Shown: piece after piece, positions 1-7,498 of the stretch
How the letters are laid out: the number at the start of each line of letters is the position of its first letter
Numbering within the stretch: the first letter of the stretch is position 1
Source: Nitrospinaceae bacterium
Lineage (GTDB): Bacteria > Nitrospinota > Nitrospinia > Nitrospinales > VA-1
NCBI GenBank assembly: GCA_029937655.1
Contig: JAPYPK010000006.1
Location: 2,938 to 33,667, forward strand
Direction: 5' to 3'
DNA length: 30,730 nucleotides
Translations under genes and position numbers: made by a program
The notes under the pieces: model-generated
The model's database searches: none
What the model was told of the DNA's origin: nothing
The model's input: the letters and a program-made list of their open reading frames with translations, nothing else

Positions 1-400
1 ATCGGTCCACCAACCATTTGGGAGACGGCCCCGGCTTAATGTTTTCAATAACCATTCCAGAGTAACGCAAACATAACGCCGGTTCACGGTTGTCCACATT
101 AAGCACTTCTTCTACTGAATCCGTCCCCCATGATTTCTCTAGCTCTGCTTCATAGTCAGGGTGCTTAAATGATTTGCCGATAAGCGCGGCAACTTCTCGA
201 GCAACCCCAAAATAATTAAGGCAATATCCTCGATTAGGGGTCACATTCAGCTCCAGAACTTCGGTTTTTGTTCCATCACTTAATTCCACTGTTTCCAGTG
301 CTTCTATTTCGAGACCAGCCATTGTGAGCAGATTCCCCAATTCTTCGGCGCTAAGGTCGACGTCAACGTATTCTCTTAACCAGTCTAGTTGGATTTTCAT
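1..400 (-). CDS. pheT: Phenylalanine--tRNA ligase beta subunit, N-terminal part (cut by window edge)
   Basis: The beta subunit of the (alpha-beta)2 enzyme that charges tRNA-Phe in the cytoplasm. About 133 residues are visible, from the ATG at 400 to the window edge. The start MKIQLDWLREYVD, then TMAGLEIEALE, then LNVTPNRGYCLNYFGVAREV and LRYSGMVIENIKPGPSPKWL all match the B1 and B3 regions of bacterial PheT. What is odd is the spacing. In Thermus and E. coli PheT, a roughly 110-residue EMAP/OB-fold tRNA-binding domain separates the MAGLEV-type motif from the VTPNR motif. Here they are only about 25 residues apart, so that domain is missing. The usual TPNRPDCL also reads TPNRGYCL. The gene runs off the left end, and pheS is not visible. 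Family assignment is firm; the missing domain is read directly from the frame. Confidence 0.9.
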   Translation of the reverse strand, partial: MKIQLDWLREYVDVDLSAEELGNLLTMAGLEIEALETVELSDGTKTEVLELNVTPNRGYCLNYFGVAREVAALIGKSFKHPDYEAELEKSWGTDSVEEVLNVDNREPALCLRYSGMVIENIKPGPSPKWLVDR

Positions 401-784
401 GTAGTATTTTAAATTCCCTAACCCATGTTATTAAACAAGTCGCTCCTATAGCAAGACAAGGTAGCGATTATATGAGAAGAGAAGGCAAAAATCAAAATCA
501 CTTCACTCCTTAACCTACCAACCTAAATCAAAAACATGATTTTCTCTTTTAATTGATTGCAGGTAAAACTTCTTTCATTTGTCGGGTCTTTTTTGATTGC
601 AACAGCACAGTACCTCCGAATGCTGAAAAGCGTCTTATTTTTTTTCTTCCCACGAAGTTGACCATATAATTGACTTTTTAAGAGTACTATAATTAAGATG
701 TTTTTTTATCTAACCAAAGAAGTCCCAAGCTTTTCACCTTCACCTTTTTAATAATATTTATAAAATTTTGCCGCCTATTAGTTC
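401..784. other. Intergenic region between divergent pheT and rnr
   Basis: A 384-base AT-rich stretch separating two divergent genes, so it should hold promoters for both. I see no coding sequence, tRNA or clear hairpin-plus-T-run terminator. Two perfect TATAAT hexamers lie on the plus strand near the rnr end, at 665-670 and 688-693. Neither has a good -35 at normal spacing. Confidence 0.6.
670..693 (+). promoter_or_regulatory. Candidate promoter upstream of rnr
   Basis: A perfect -10 hexamer TATAAT lies at 688-693, about 90 bases before the rnr start codon. A TTGACT at 670-675 looks like a -35, but the spacer is only 12 bases instead of 17. Either the -10 works with a different weak -35 or this is a chance match in AT-rich DNA. 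Confidence 0.3.
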
Positions 785-2893
785 ATGAAACTGTCTAAAG
801 ATAGCATCTTAAAAAAAATCAAAAAAAAAGCTGGGCGACCAATGAAGGTTTCTGAATTGGCGCGTGTTCTGGGAATCAGCGAGGTTCAACGACGGGAATT
901 TCGCAATCAAATTAAACTTATGGCAGGAGAAGGTTCCTTAGTCCGCTTACGAGGTGGTCGCTACGGCCTCCCTGATGAAATGAACTTGATAACAGGTATT
1001 TTTAATGGCCATCCAAATGGTTATGGGTTTTTGACACCAGAAAAGAATGATCAAGAAGGAGATATATATATTAGTCCAAAATGTACGGCTGGTGCTATGC
1101 ATAAAGATAAGGTGATCGCACGCATCGAATCACATAACAGTTCAGGACGTCCTGAAGGTCGAATAATGCGGATTTTAGAGAGGTCAACAACCTCTTTGGT
1201 AGGTTTATTCGAACCCCTAGATGGTAACGGATGGGTTATACCGATGGATAATAAATTTTTTCATGATATTTTTGTTTCAAGCAAGCATAAACTCGGTGCT
1301 AAAACCGGGCAGATCGTTGTCGTTGAAATTACTTCCTACCCAGAAAAACACCAACCACTCACTGGGAAAGTCACGGAAATTCTTGGATATTCCAACGACC
1401 CAAAAGTGGAATTAAGTTCAATTTTTCGCAAACTAGGAACACGTTTTGAGTTCCCGCTTAATGTTGTGGAACAAGCTAAAAAAACAACAGAACACATCAA
1501 CAACAAAGATTTAAATGACCGGAAAGACTTAACAGACTGGACTATTTTTACAATCGATGGGGAAACTGCAAAAGACTTTGATGATGCCATCTCTCTAGAT
1601 GTAACAGACATAGGGTTTAGATTAGGCGTTCACATTGCTGATGTGAGTCACTATGTAAAGAAAAACTCCTATCTAGATAAGGAAGCCCTTGAACGCGGAA
1701 CAAGTATTTACTTCCCCAGTGATGTCATACCTATGCTCCCCTTCGAATTATCAAATAATATCTGCAGCCTAAAACCAAATGTAAAACGATTAACACTGAC
1801 AGCACTTATTGACTTCAACCAAAAAGGAGAGGTGATTCATTCCGATTTTTTTACATCTGTTATAAAAAGTTGTACCCGGTTTACCTATAACGAAGTAGCT
1901 TCCCTGCTTAAAAATGATGCGACAGAAAATAAACATAGCGAGGTTATAGATATTTTACATAATATGCACCGGCTTAGTAAAATTCTTCGCAAACAAAGAT
2001 TTAAATCCGGCAGCGTGGATTTTCATGTCCCGGAACCAGAGATTCACATGAGCTCAAAAGGGACTGTTGAAAAAATAACCAAAGCACAACACAACGAAGC
2101 CCATGAATTGATAGAAGAGTTCATGCTTGTGGCCAACCAGGTGGTAGCTCGCCACTTATTCGACAAAAAACTTCCTTTTATTCATCGTATTCACGAATCA
2201 CCTGATGAAAAAAAAATTGCCGCATTTCAGGAGTTTGTTGCCGGGTTTGGCCTTCGCTTAAATTCGCCGAGCAATGTCAGCTCCACTGACCTTCAAAGTA
2301 TTCTTAAAAGAGTCCGCGGTCGACCAGAGGAAAGAGTAGTCAACACGCTATTGCTAAGAACTATGAAGAAAGCTCAGTATTCGGAAAAAGACCCCGGTCA
2401 CTTCTGTTTAGGATTCAAACACTACACTCATTTCACATCACCCATTCGCAGATATCCTGATTTAGTAACCCATCGACTTCTTAAAGAAAGTTTGAATCAT
2501 AAACTCTCCGCACACGAAAAAAAAATTCTTGCAAAAGAAATGAAAGAAACTGCAGAACAATCAACTCTGAAAGAAGAAAAAGCAGTGAAAGTGGAGCGAG
2601 AAATAACAGATCTTAGGCGTACGCAGTTTATGTCTGACAAAATCGGAAAGTCCTTTACCGGAACGATTGTCAACGTGACACCATTTGGTTTTTTTGTTGA
2701 GCTAGTAGAGGTTTTTGTTGAGGGACTGGTGCACGTATCTAGTCTCACAGACGACTATTATATACACATAGAGCAAGATCATAAATGGATGGGTCAACGT
2801 AGAAACAAAGTTTACAAAATAGGGGATCTTGTTAAAGTGCGCGTAAAACAAGTCGACATATCACTGCGTCGTATCGATCTTGCTTTACTATGA
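785..2893 (+). CDS. rnr: Ribonuclease R (RNB-family 3'-5' exoribonuclease)
   Basis: A processive, Mg-dependent 3'-5' exoribonuclease that degrades structured RNA, acting in the cytoplasm in mRNA decay and RNA quality control. The order of parts is an N-terminal winged-helix-like segment (residues about 1-60), cold-shock/OB domains (about 65-220), the RNB catalytic domain (about 250-580) and a C-terminal S1 domain (about 628-702). The catalytic aspartates are visible as D258, D264, D266 and D267 in the TIDGETAKDFDDA motif, with the same spacing as in E. coli RNase R. The lysine-rich tail of the E. coli enzyme is absent. The 702-residue length fits VacB/RNase R rather than RNase II. The start has no Shine-Dalgarno sequence. 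It is the first gene of a same-strand run with a small basic protein, gatC and gatA. Confidence 0.95.
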   Translation: MKLSKDSILKKIKKKAGRPMKVSELARVLGISEVQRREFRNQIKLMAGEGSLVRLRGGRYGLPDEMNLITGIFNGHPNGYGFLTPEKNDQEGDIYISPKCTAGAMHKDKVIARIESHNSSGRPEGRIMRILERSTTSLVGLFEPLDGNGWVIPMDNKFFHDIFVSSKHKLGAKTGQIVVVEITSYPEKHQPLTGKVTEILGYSNDPKVELSSIFRKLGTRFEFPLNVVEQAKKTTEHINNKDLNDRKDLTDWTIFTIDGETAKDFDDAISLDVTDIGFRLGVHIADVSHYVKKNSYLDKEALERGTSIYFPSDVIPMLPFELSNNICSLKPNVKRLTLTALIDFNQKGEVIHSDFFTSVIKSCTRFTYNEVASLLKNDATENKHSEVIDILHNMHRLSKILRKQRFKSGSVDFHVPEPEIHMSSKGTVEKITKAQHNEAHELIEEFMLVANQVVARHLFDKKLPFIHRIHESPDEKKIAAFQEFVAGFGLRLNSPSNVSSTDLQSILKRVRGRPEERVVNTLLLRTMKKAQYSEKDPGHFCLGFKHYTHFTSPIRRYPDLVTHRLLKESLNHKLSAHEKKILAKEMKETAEQSTLKEEKAVKVEREITDLRRTQFMSDKIGKSFTGTIVNVTPFGFFVELVEVFVEGLVHVSSLTDDYYIHIEQDHKWMGQRRNKVYKIGDLVKVRVKQVDISLRRIDLALL

Positions 2894-3147
2894 TCGTTAT
2901 CGTTTAAGAAGATCCAAAAAAAAGTTCACCCTTAGTTATTCTATTAATTTCTCTCAACCAACTATATAAACCTTATAGAATTGCAATTATCTGCGTTTTG
3001 AAGACGATACCTAGATCATTTGAGTTTGCCATCAACATTAAAAAAGGATCAGGGTCCACAATATTAGCTTTCAGGTTGTGGTTTGAAATGAAATTTGTTA
3101 TAAAGTCTAATTTCCCAAGCAATTTATGAATGAGGTGACTGGAATTT

Positions 3148-3372
3148 ATGGCAACTATGGACCAATTAAAAACACACATTGCAAAAGCCAAAACAGAATT
3201 TTCTGATGCAATAAAAAATGCAGCGGATAAAAAAAATGATCTTGTTTCTCGAAAAAAGAGAAAAAAAGTAAAAAGATTAGAACGTAAGGTTGCAAAAATA
3301 TCTGCGACAGCAAAAATGGCCGAAGAAAAGAAGAAACCAAAAAAGGAACGCAAGTCAGCAGCTGCAGCTTAA
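3148..3372 (+). CDS. Small lysine-rich basic protein, function unknown
   Basis: A 74-residue protein in which about a third of the residues are Lys or Arg (about 20 Lys and 5 Arg). A helical N-terminal part (residues 1-30) is followed by a basic stretch RKKRKKVKRLERK (about 35-47) and a Lys/Ala-rich tail ending in SAAAA. There is no Cys, no signal peptide and no membrane segment. The composition resembles histone H1-like or other nucleic-acid-binding tails, so binding DNA, RNA or the ribosome is possible; that is inference from composition only. A good Shine-Dalgarno (GAGGTG, about 3132-3137) stands before the ATG, unlike its neighbours rnr and gatC. It lies 254 bases after rnr and 33 bases before gatC. 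A 126-residue reading frame on the opposite strand is its antisense shadow. Confidence 0.75.
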   Translation: MATMDQLKTHIAKAKTEFSDAIKNAADKKNDLVSRKKRKKVKRLERKVAKISATAKMAEEKKKPKKERKSAAAA

Positions 3373-3405
3373 TTTTCTTCCTCTATTTCTTTTCACCTGA
3401 TACCA

Positions 3406-3684
3406 ATGTCTGACAAAATCGACATACAAAAGATCGCCAAACTAGCTAGACTGAAACTCACTGAAATTGAAAGCGACAAGCTAGATGGGTACTTACAACA
3501 GGTTGTCGATTACATAGATCAACTCAATCAGTTAGACACATCAAATGTGCAACCAACCTCCCATGTTCTTCCCGTCCACAATGTTTTTCGTGACGATAAG
3601 GGCTCTAAATCGAAGAATGTAGACTATTTGACTGGAGCACCATCCAACAATAAGGGGCATTACGAGGTTCCAAAGATTATCTGA
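3406..3684 (+). CDS. gatC: Aspartyl/glutamyl-tRNA amidotransferase subunit C
   Basis: The small scaffold subunit of the GatCAB amidotransferase, which converts Glu-tRNA-Gln and Asp-tRNA-Asn into the correctly amidated forms. At 92 residues it has the usual length. The N-terminal IAKLARLKL segment, the helix with YIDQLNQLDTSNVQPTSHVLP, and the FRDD motif followed by a C-terminal VP are typical of GatC, which wraps around GatA. It sits 9 bases upstream of gatA, clearly co-transcribed. No Shine-Dalgarno is visible at the start. No gatB is present in the window, so the third subunit must be elsewhere. Confidence 0.93.
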   Translation: MSDKIDIQKIAKLARLKLTEIESDKLDGYLQQVVDYIDQLNQLDTSNVQPTSHVLPVHNVFRDDKGSKSKNVDYLTGAPSNNKGHYEVPKII

Positions 3685-3693
3685 CTCAGGACT

Positions 3694-5148
3694 ATGCACA
3701 GAAAAACCATTCTTCAAGCAAAAGAAGACTTGCTACAGAAAAAATATTCTGCTGTAGAACTTACTAAAGCAATATATCAACGTATCGAGAGTGTAGAACC
3801 CAAAGTTCAAGCTTATGTTCATCTAACTCAAGATATCGCCCTAAATCAAGCTCAGGAAGCTGACCAGAAACTAGCCGCTGGCCAAGACGCACCTCTTCTT
3901 GGCATCCCTATAGCTTTAAAAGACCTCATCTGCATGCAGGATACACGCACCACCTGTTCATCAAAAATGCTCGACCAGTTCATCGCTCCATACGATGCCA
4001 CGGTGGTTAGTCGACTTAAAAAAGCAGGAGCGGTGATCTTAGGTAAAACTAATATGGATGAATTTGCCATGGGCTCGTCGACAGAAAATTCCTGGCATCA
4101 CCCAACGATGAATCCATGGGATTTAAGTCGAGTTCCTGGGGGTTCAAGCGGTGGTTCTGCCGCAGCCGTTGCTGCCCAAGAATGTCTTGCGGCTCTAGGA
4201 AGTGATACTGGAGGATCAATACGTCAACCTGCTAACTTCTGCGGGGTGACTGGACTCAAACCAACTTATGGAAGGGTGTCTCGCTTTGGGCTTGTTGCGT
4301 TTGCATCGTCATTAGATCAAATCGGCCCCATGACAAAGACAGTTGCCGATTCCGCGCTATTGATGAACGTAATAGCTGGGAACGACCCACAGGATTCAAC
4401 TTCTGCGGATGTAAAGCTACCAAACTTTATGAACAGCCTGGAAAGAAATCTATCCGGACTCAAAATGGGGATTCCAAAAGAATACTTTACCTCGGGAATT
4501 GATCCAGAGGTTGAAGCATCCGTGCAAGAAGCAATTAAAACTCTTGAATCATTCGGAATGAAAAAAGTAGAAATTTCATTGCCCCATCTTCAGTATTCAG
4601 TGGCGACTTATTACATTATCGCCTGTGCCGAGGCAAGCGCAAACTTGTCGCGATATGACGGAGTTAGGTATGGCTACCGTTCAAAAAATTCAGACAACTT
4701 GCTCGAAATGTACATGAATACCAGACAAGAAGGGTTCGGTGAAGAAGTGAAGCGTCGGATCATGCTTGGAACCTTTGTCCTTAGCTCTGGCTACTACGAC
4801 GCCTACTACCTAAAAGGACAAAAAGTTCGTACCCTTATCAAACAGGACTTCGAAAATGCTTTCGAGCAATGCGATGTGATCATTGCTCCCAATTCACCAA
4901 TAACTGCATTTAAACTTGGGGAACGTGTAAATGATCCCATCAAGATGTACCTTTCCGACATATATACCATATCAGCAAATCTTGCAGGTATTCCTGGAAT
5001 TTCCATTCCATGTGGAATTTCAAAAACAAATGAAATGCCCATTGGCATTCAACTGATGAGTAAACATTTTGATGAAGAAAGCCTGATTGCAGTAGGACAT
5101 CAATTTCAGCTAAACACAGAGCACCACCTGAAACAACCTCCTCTATAA
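3694..5148 (+). CDS. gatA: Aspartyl/glutamyl-tRNA amidotransferase subunit A
   Basis: The amidase subunit of GatCAB. It hydrolyses glutamine and passes ammonia to GatB for transamidation of mischarged tRNA. It belongs to the amidase-signature family. The Ser-cisSer-Lys triad is visible as K76 (IALKDL), S151 (GGSSGGS) and S175 (DTGGSIRQPA), with the same spacing as in the Staphylococcus enzyme (K79, S154, S178). The length of 484 residues is normal for GatA. The N-terminal helices and the C-terminal PGISIPCG and PIGIQL motifs are intact. It follows gatC by 9 bases. Having GatCA implies that this bacterium makes Gln-tRNA and/or Asn-tRNA by the indirect route. Confidence 0.96.
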   Translation: MHRKTILQAKEDLLQKKYSAVELTKAIYQRIESVEPKVQAYVHLTQDIALNQAQEADQKLAAGQDAPLLGIPIALKDLICMQDTRTTCSSKMLDQFIAPYDATVVSRLKKAGAVILGKTNMDEFAMGSSTENSWHHPTMNPWDLSRVPGGSSGGSAAAVAAQECLAALGSDTGGSIRQPANFCGVTGLKPTYGRVSRFGLVAFASSLDQIGPMTKTVADSALLMNVIAGNDPQDSTSADVKLPNFMNSLERNLSGLKMGIPKEYFTSGIDPEVEASVQEAIKTLESFGMKKVEISLPHLQYSVATYYIIACAEASANLSRYDGVRYGYRSKNSDNLLEMYMNTRQEGFGEEVKRRIMLGTFVLSSGYYDAYYLKGQKVRTLIKQDFENAFEQCDVIIAPNSPITAFKLGERVNDPIKMYLSDIYTISANLAGIPGISIPCGISKTNEMPIGIQLMSKHFDEESLIAVGHQFQLNTEHHLKQPPL

Positions 5149-5322
5149 AAAAAACTACCCTCTAGTCAAGCAGCCATTATTTAAACTATTCAAAAATTGG
5201 GAAAACAAAAACTTTTCAATATTACCTGCACCCTGTATTAATGGGGAAAAGATGGGGGGGGGCAAAGGGGAAAGTTTTCTACCAACTCTAAAAATAAGAG
5301 TGATTCTATTAAAAAACTACGG

Positions 5323-5724
5323 GACCGAAGTAAACCATAAGCCGGGTTCTGTTCTTCTTCGAAGAGCGTGCCCCACAAAGAAGCGGTGATCATCAATCTA
5401 GGCCTGTCGTTGCCGAAAGGCTCAAGCAATCAACCCGAAAGTTTGGACGAGCCGCCCTCAAACACTTTCCTATTTGATCTTGCTCCGGATAGGGTTTGCC
5501 AAGCTACCACCGTCACCGGTGGTACTGGTGAGCTCTTACCTCACCATTTCACCTTTGCCGCCGAGGAAAAAGTCACCCTTTGTCTCGGGTTGGCCGTATC
5601 TTTTCTGCTGCACTTTCCTTGAGGTCACCCTCACTCCGCGTTACGGAGTACCCTGCTCTTTGGAGCCCGGACTTTCCTCTCTCTCGGCTCAAAAGCCGAA
5701 ACAGCGATCACCCAGTTTACTTCG
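5323..5724 (-). ncRNA. rnpB: RNase P RNA, type A
   Basis: The catalytic RNA of RNase P, which removes 5' leaders from pre-tRNAs. On the minus strand the conserved GAGGAAAGTCCGGGCTCC block (core at 5662-5677) forms the 5' part of P4. ACAGAACCCGGCTTA (5338-5352) is the conserved 3' block. An internal CGGAGCAAG...CAAATAGG block matches type A RNAs such as E. coli M1. The P1 helix is directly readable: CCGAAGTAAAC (5725-5715) pairs with GTTTACTTCGG (5335-5325). A P3 hairpin with CGGCT/AGCCG arms follows. The ends are set by alignment to M1 (GAAG at the 5' end) and are good to a few bases. The 5' end overlaps the last codons and stop of the zinc-ribbon gene upstream. About 400 nt is a normal length. 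Small reading frames inside it are not genes. Confidence 0.95.
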
Positions 5725-6445
5725 GAACCGCGCCTTCTTTTGTTTCTTTCCAATAAAGAATACGTGAACATTGTTCGCAATAAATTATTTTTTCTCCTAA
5801 CTTCACATCTATCACTTGCTGAGGAAGAATTTGTTGAAGGCACCCCTGACATACATTTTCCTGAATGGGTACTACAACCACACCCTCTCTCGCGTTAAAA
5901 ACTTTCGTATAATGTTCTAGTAATTTAACGTCAAGATTGTTCGCAGCTTGAGAGCGCCTTGGGCGGATAACTTCTAATTCTTTTTCGGTGCGTTCTGACT
6001 CAGCTTCTTTTTTTAATTTATAAACGTTGAATTTTTCTTCCTCTTCCTTGCAGTTAACTTTAAGCGGAATGAGCTCTCTTTCTTTTCCCTCAAGTATTTC
6101 CATTAATGCGAGTTCCCTATCTTCAAGAGCTAAGATTTTTTCTTTTACTGCATCGACCTCAACAAGAATGGCGCTATATTCTTTATTAGTCTTTACAGAC
6201 GAAAGTTTAGTTTTAGTTTTGGCGGCATGATCGTTTTCTGCAATGACATCTATTTCTATATCTTTGCGCTCCTTTTGTAGTTGTGCAAGACTACTCTCTG
6301 CCTCCAACAACTGGTTCTGTTTTTCTTTAACCCCTGACGTACCCGATTCTATCTGCTTGGGAATTGCGGCCTTCCCATGTTCCAACTCACCAATTTGATT
6401 GTCTATTGTTTGAAGCTCAATCAAGCTTTTTAGTTGGGGGTTCAT
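5717..6445 (-). CDS. Coiled-coil protein with C-terminal C4 zinc ribbon (zf-RING_7 / HP0958-CT398 family)
   Basis: A 242-residue protein with a long charged coiled coil (residues about 1-185) followed by a zinc ribbon with C199-x2-C202 and C223-x2-C226. This is the layout of the family that includes Helicobacter HP0958 (FlgZ) and Chlamydia CT398. Those members act as adaptor-like proteins, for example in RpoN or secretion-related interactions. The biochemical role here is unknown. No signal peptide is seen, so it should be cytoplasmic. No Shine-Dalgarno is visible at the ATG at 6445. It lies 136 bases downstream of secF, and its final Pro-Lys-stop codons fall inside the P1 helix of rnpB, so the two are probably co-transcribed. 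Confidence 0.88.
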   Translation of the reverse strand: MNPQLKSLIELQTIDNQIGELEHGKAAIPKQIESGTSGVKEKQNQLLEAESSLAQLQKERKDIEIDVIAENDHAAKTKTKLSSVKTNKEYSAILVEVDAVKEKILALEDRELALMEILEGKERELIPLKVNCKEEEEKFNVYKLKKEAESERTEKELEVIRPRRSQAANNLDVKLLEHYTKVFNAREGVVVVPIQENVCQGCLQQILPQQVIDVKLGEKIIYCEQCSRILYWKETKEGAVPK

Positions 6446-6581
6446 TGAAGTGAGTTTTCTTGGTTTATCAGGGAAGGTAACCTGAATGTGTGTTCGGCTT
6501 GTATAGGATCGTGGAAAAATTTATCACGGAGTACAAGGGAATGCAAATTTTTAAAAGCGAGGTAGACCCTGGGGAACTCTT

Positions 6582-7487
6582 TCAAATACGTTTTTTGGCA
6601 CTTCGACTTTCCCAATAGACAAGGAAAGCGCTGGCGATAAAAATTGAGGAGTAGGTTCCAACAAGAACACCTACAATCAGGGCAAATGAAAAGTCGTGGA
6701 TGATTTCTCCGCCAAGAAAAAAAAGAGCAACGACCACTAATAATGTCGTGCCTGAAGTAAGAATTGTTCTACTGAGGGTCTGGTTGATACTGGTGTTGAT
6801 AATATCCTTTAACAAGGTCTTTCCCTTGCGACGCATATTTTCACGAATGCGGTCAAACACAACAATAGTATCATTAAGGGAGTAACCAATAATCGTAAGA
6901 AAAGCCGCCACGATAACCAATGTAAACTCTTTGTCGGCTAACGAAAACGCGCCCATGGTAACCAGCACATCATGAATAAGGGCAATGATCGCAGCGACAG
7001 CATACTGAAATTCAAATCGCCAGGATATATAAATGACAATCCCTATGATCGCGTAAACAATTGACAAAATAGCCTTCTCTCGCAAATCCTTCCCTACTTT
7101 AGGACCGACCATCTCAACGCGCTCAACGACAATATTTTCTGCTTCATATTTTCCTATCAGGCTATTTTTTATTTTAGTGCCAATCTCTTCTAGTTTCCCA
7201 TCTGATCTCTCAACACGGATTAACACATGGTTGTTTGAACCATATTCCTGAATCGTACTCTCACCCAAACCAATTGTTCTTAATCCACCTCGAATTTCTT
7301 CAATCACTGGTGGATTTTTAAATTTAAGTTGGACCAAAGTCCCACCAGAAAAGTCGATGCCATACTTCAAGCCTCCATGGACCGCTATAGAAATGATTCC
7401 TATCAAGATAACGGCACAAGATAAAGTAACTGCCGTAGTCTTTTTCGCCATAAAATCAAACTCGGTGACACGCTTAAAAATTTCCAT
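6582..7487 (-). CDS. secF: Protein translocase subunit SecF
   Basis: An inner-membrane subunit of SecDF, which uses the proton-motive force to help pull proteins through SecYEG and to release them on the outer face. The N-terminal cytoplasmic end is followed by TM1, then the YGIDFSGGTLVQLKF motif that opens the periplasmic domain. The C-terminal half has five membrane segments, with VAAFLTIIGYSLNDTIVVFDRIREN (TM4-TM5 region) diagnostic of SecF. The length of 301 residues is typical. It starts 11 bases after secD, as part of yajC-secD-secF. Confidence 0.96.
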   Translation of the reverse strand: MEIFKRVTEFDFMAKKTTAVTLSCAVILIGIISIAVHGGLKYGIDFSGGTLVQLKFKNPPVIEEIRGGLRTIGLGESTIQEYGSNNHVLIRVERSDGKLEEIGTKIKNSLIGKYEAENIVVERVEMVGPKVGKDLREKAILSIVYAIIGIVIYISWRFEFQYAVAAIIALIHDVLVTMGAFSLADKEFTLVIVAAFLTIIGYSLNDTIVVFDRIRENMRRKGKTLLKDIINTSINQTLSRTILTSGTTLLVVVALFFLGGEIIHDFSFALIVGVLVGTYSSIFIASAFLVYWESRSAKKRI

Positions 7488-7498
7488 ATATAGCTTTC

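Noticed and set aside
2973..3353. A 126-residue minus-strand reading frame opposite the small basic protein
   Set aside because: Its Phe- and Ser-rich sequence is what the antisense of Lys-rich codons gives, and the plus-strand gene has a good Shine-Dalgarno.
5254..5262. A run of nine G residues
   Set aside because: Possible homopolymer or sequencing artefact; no structure or motif around it that I can support.
5238..5767. Several short reading frames on both strands
   Set aside because: They lie over the RNase P RNA, whose conserved blocks and P1 pairing explain the sequence.
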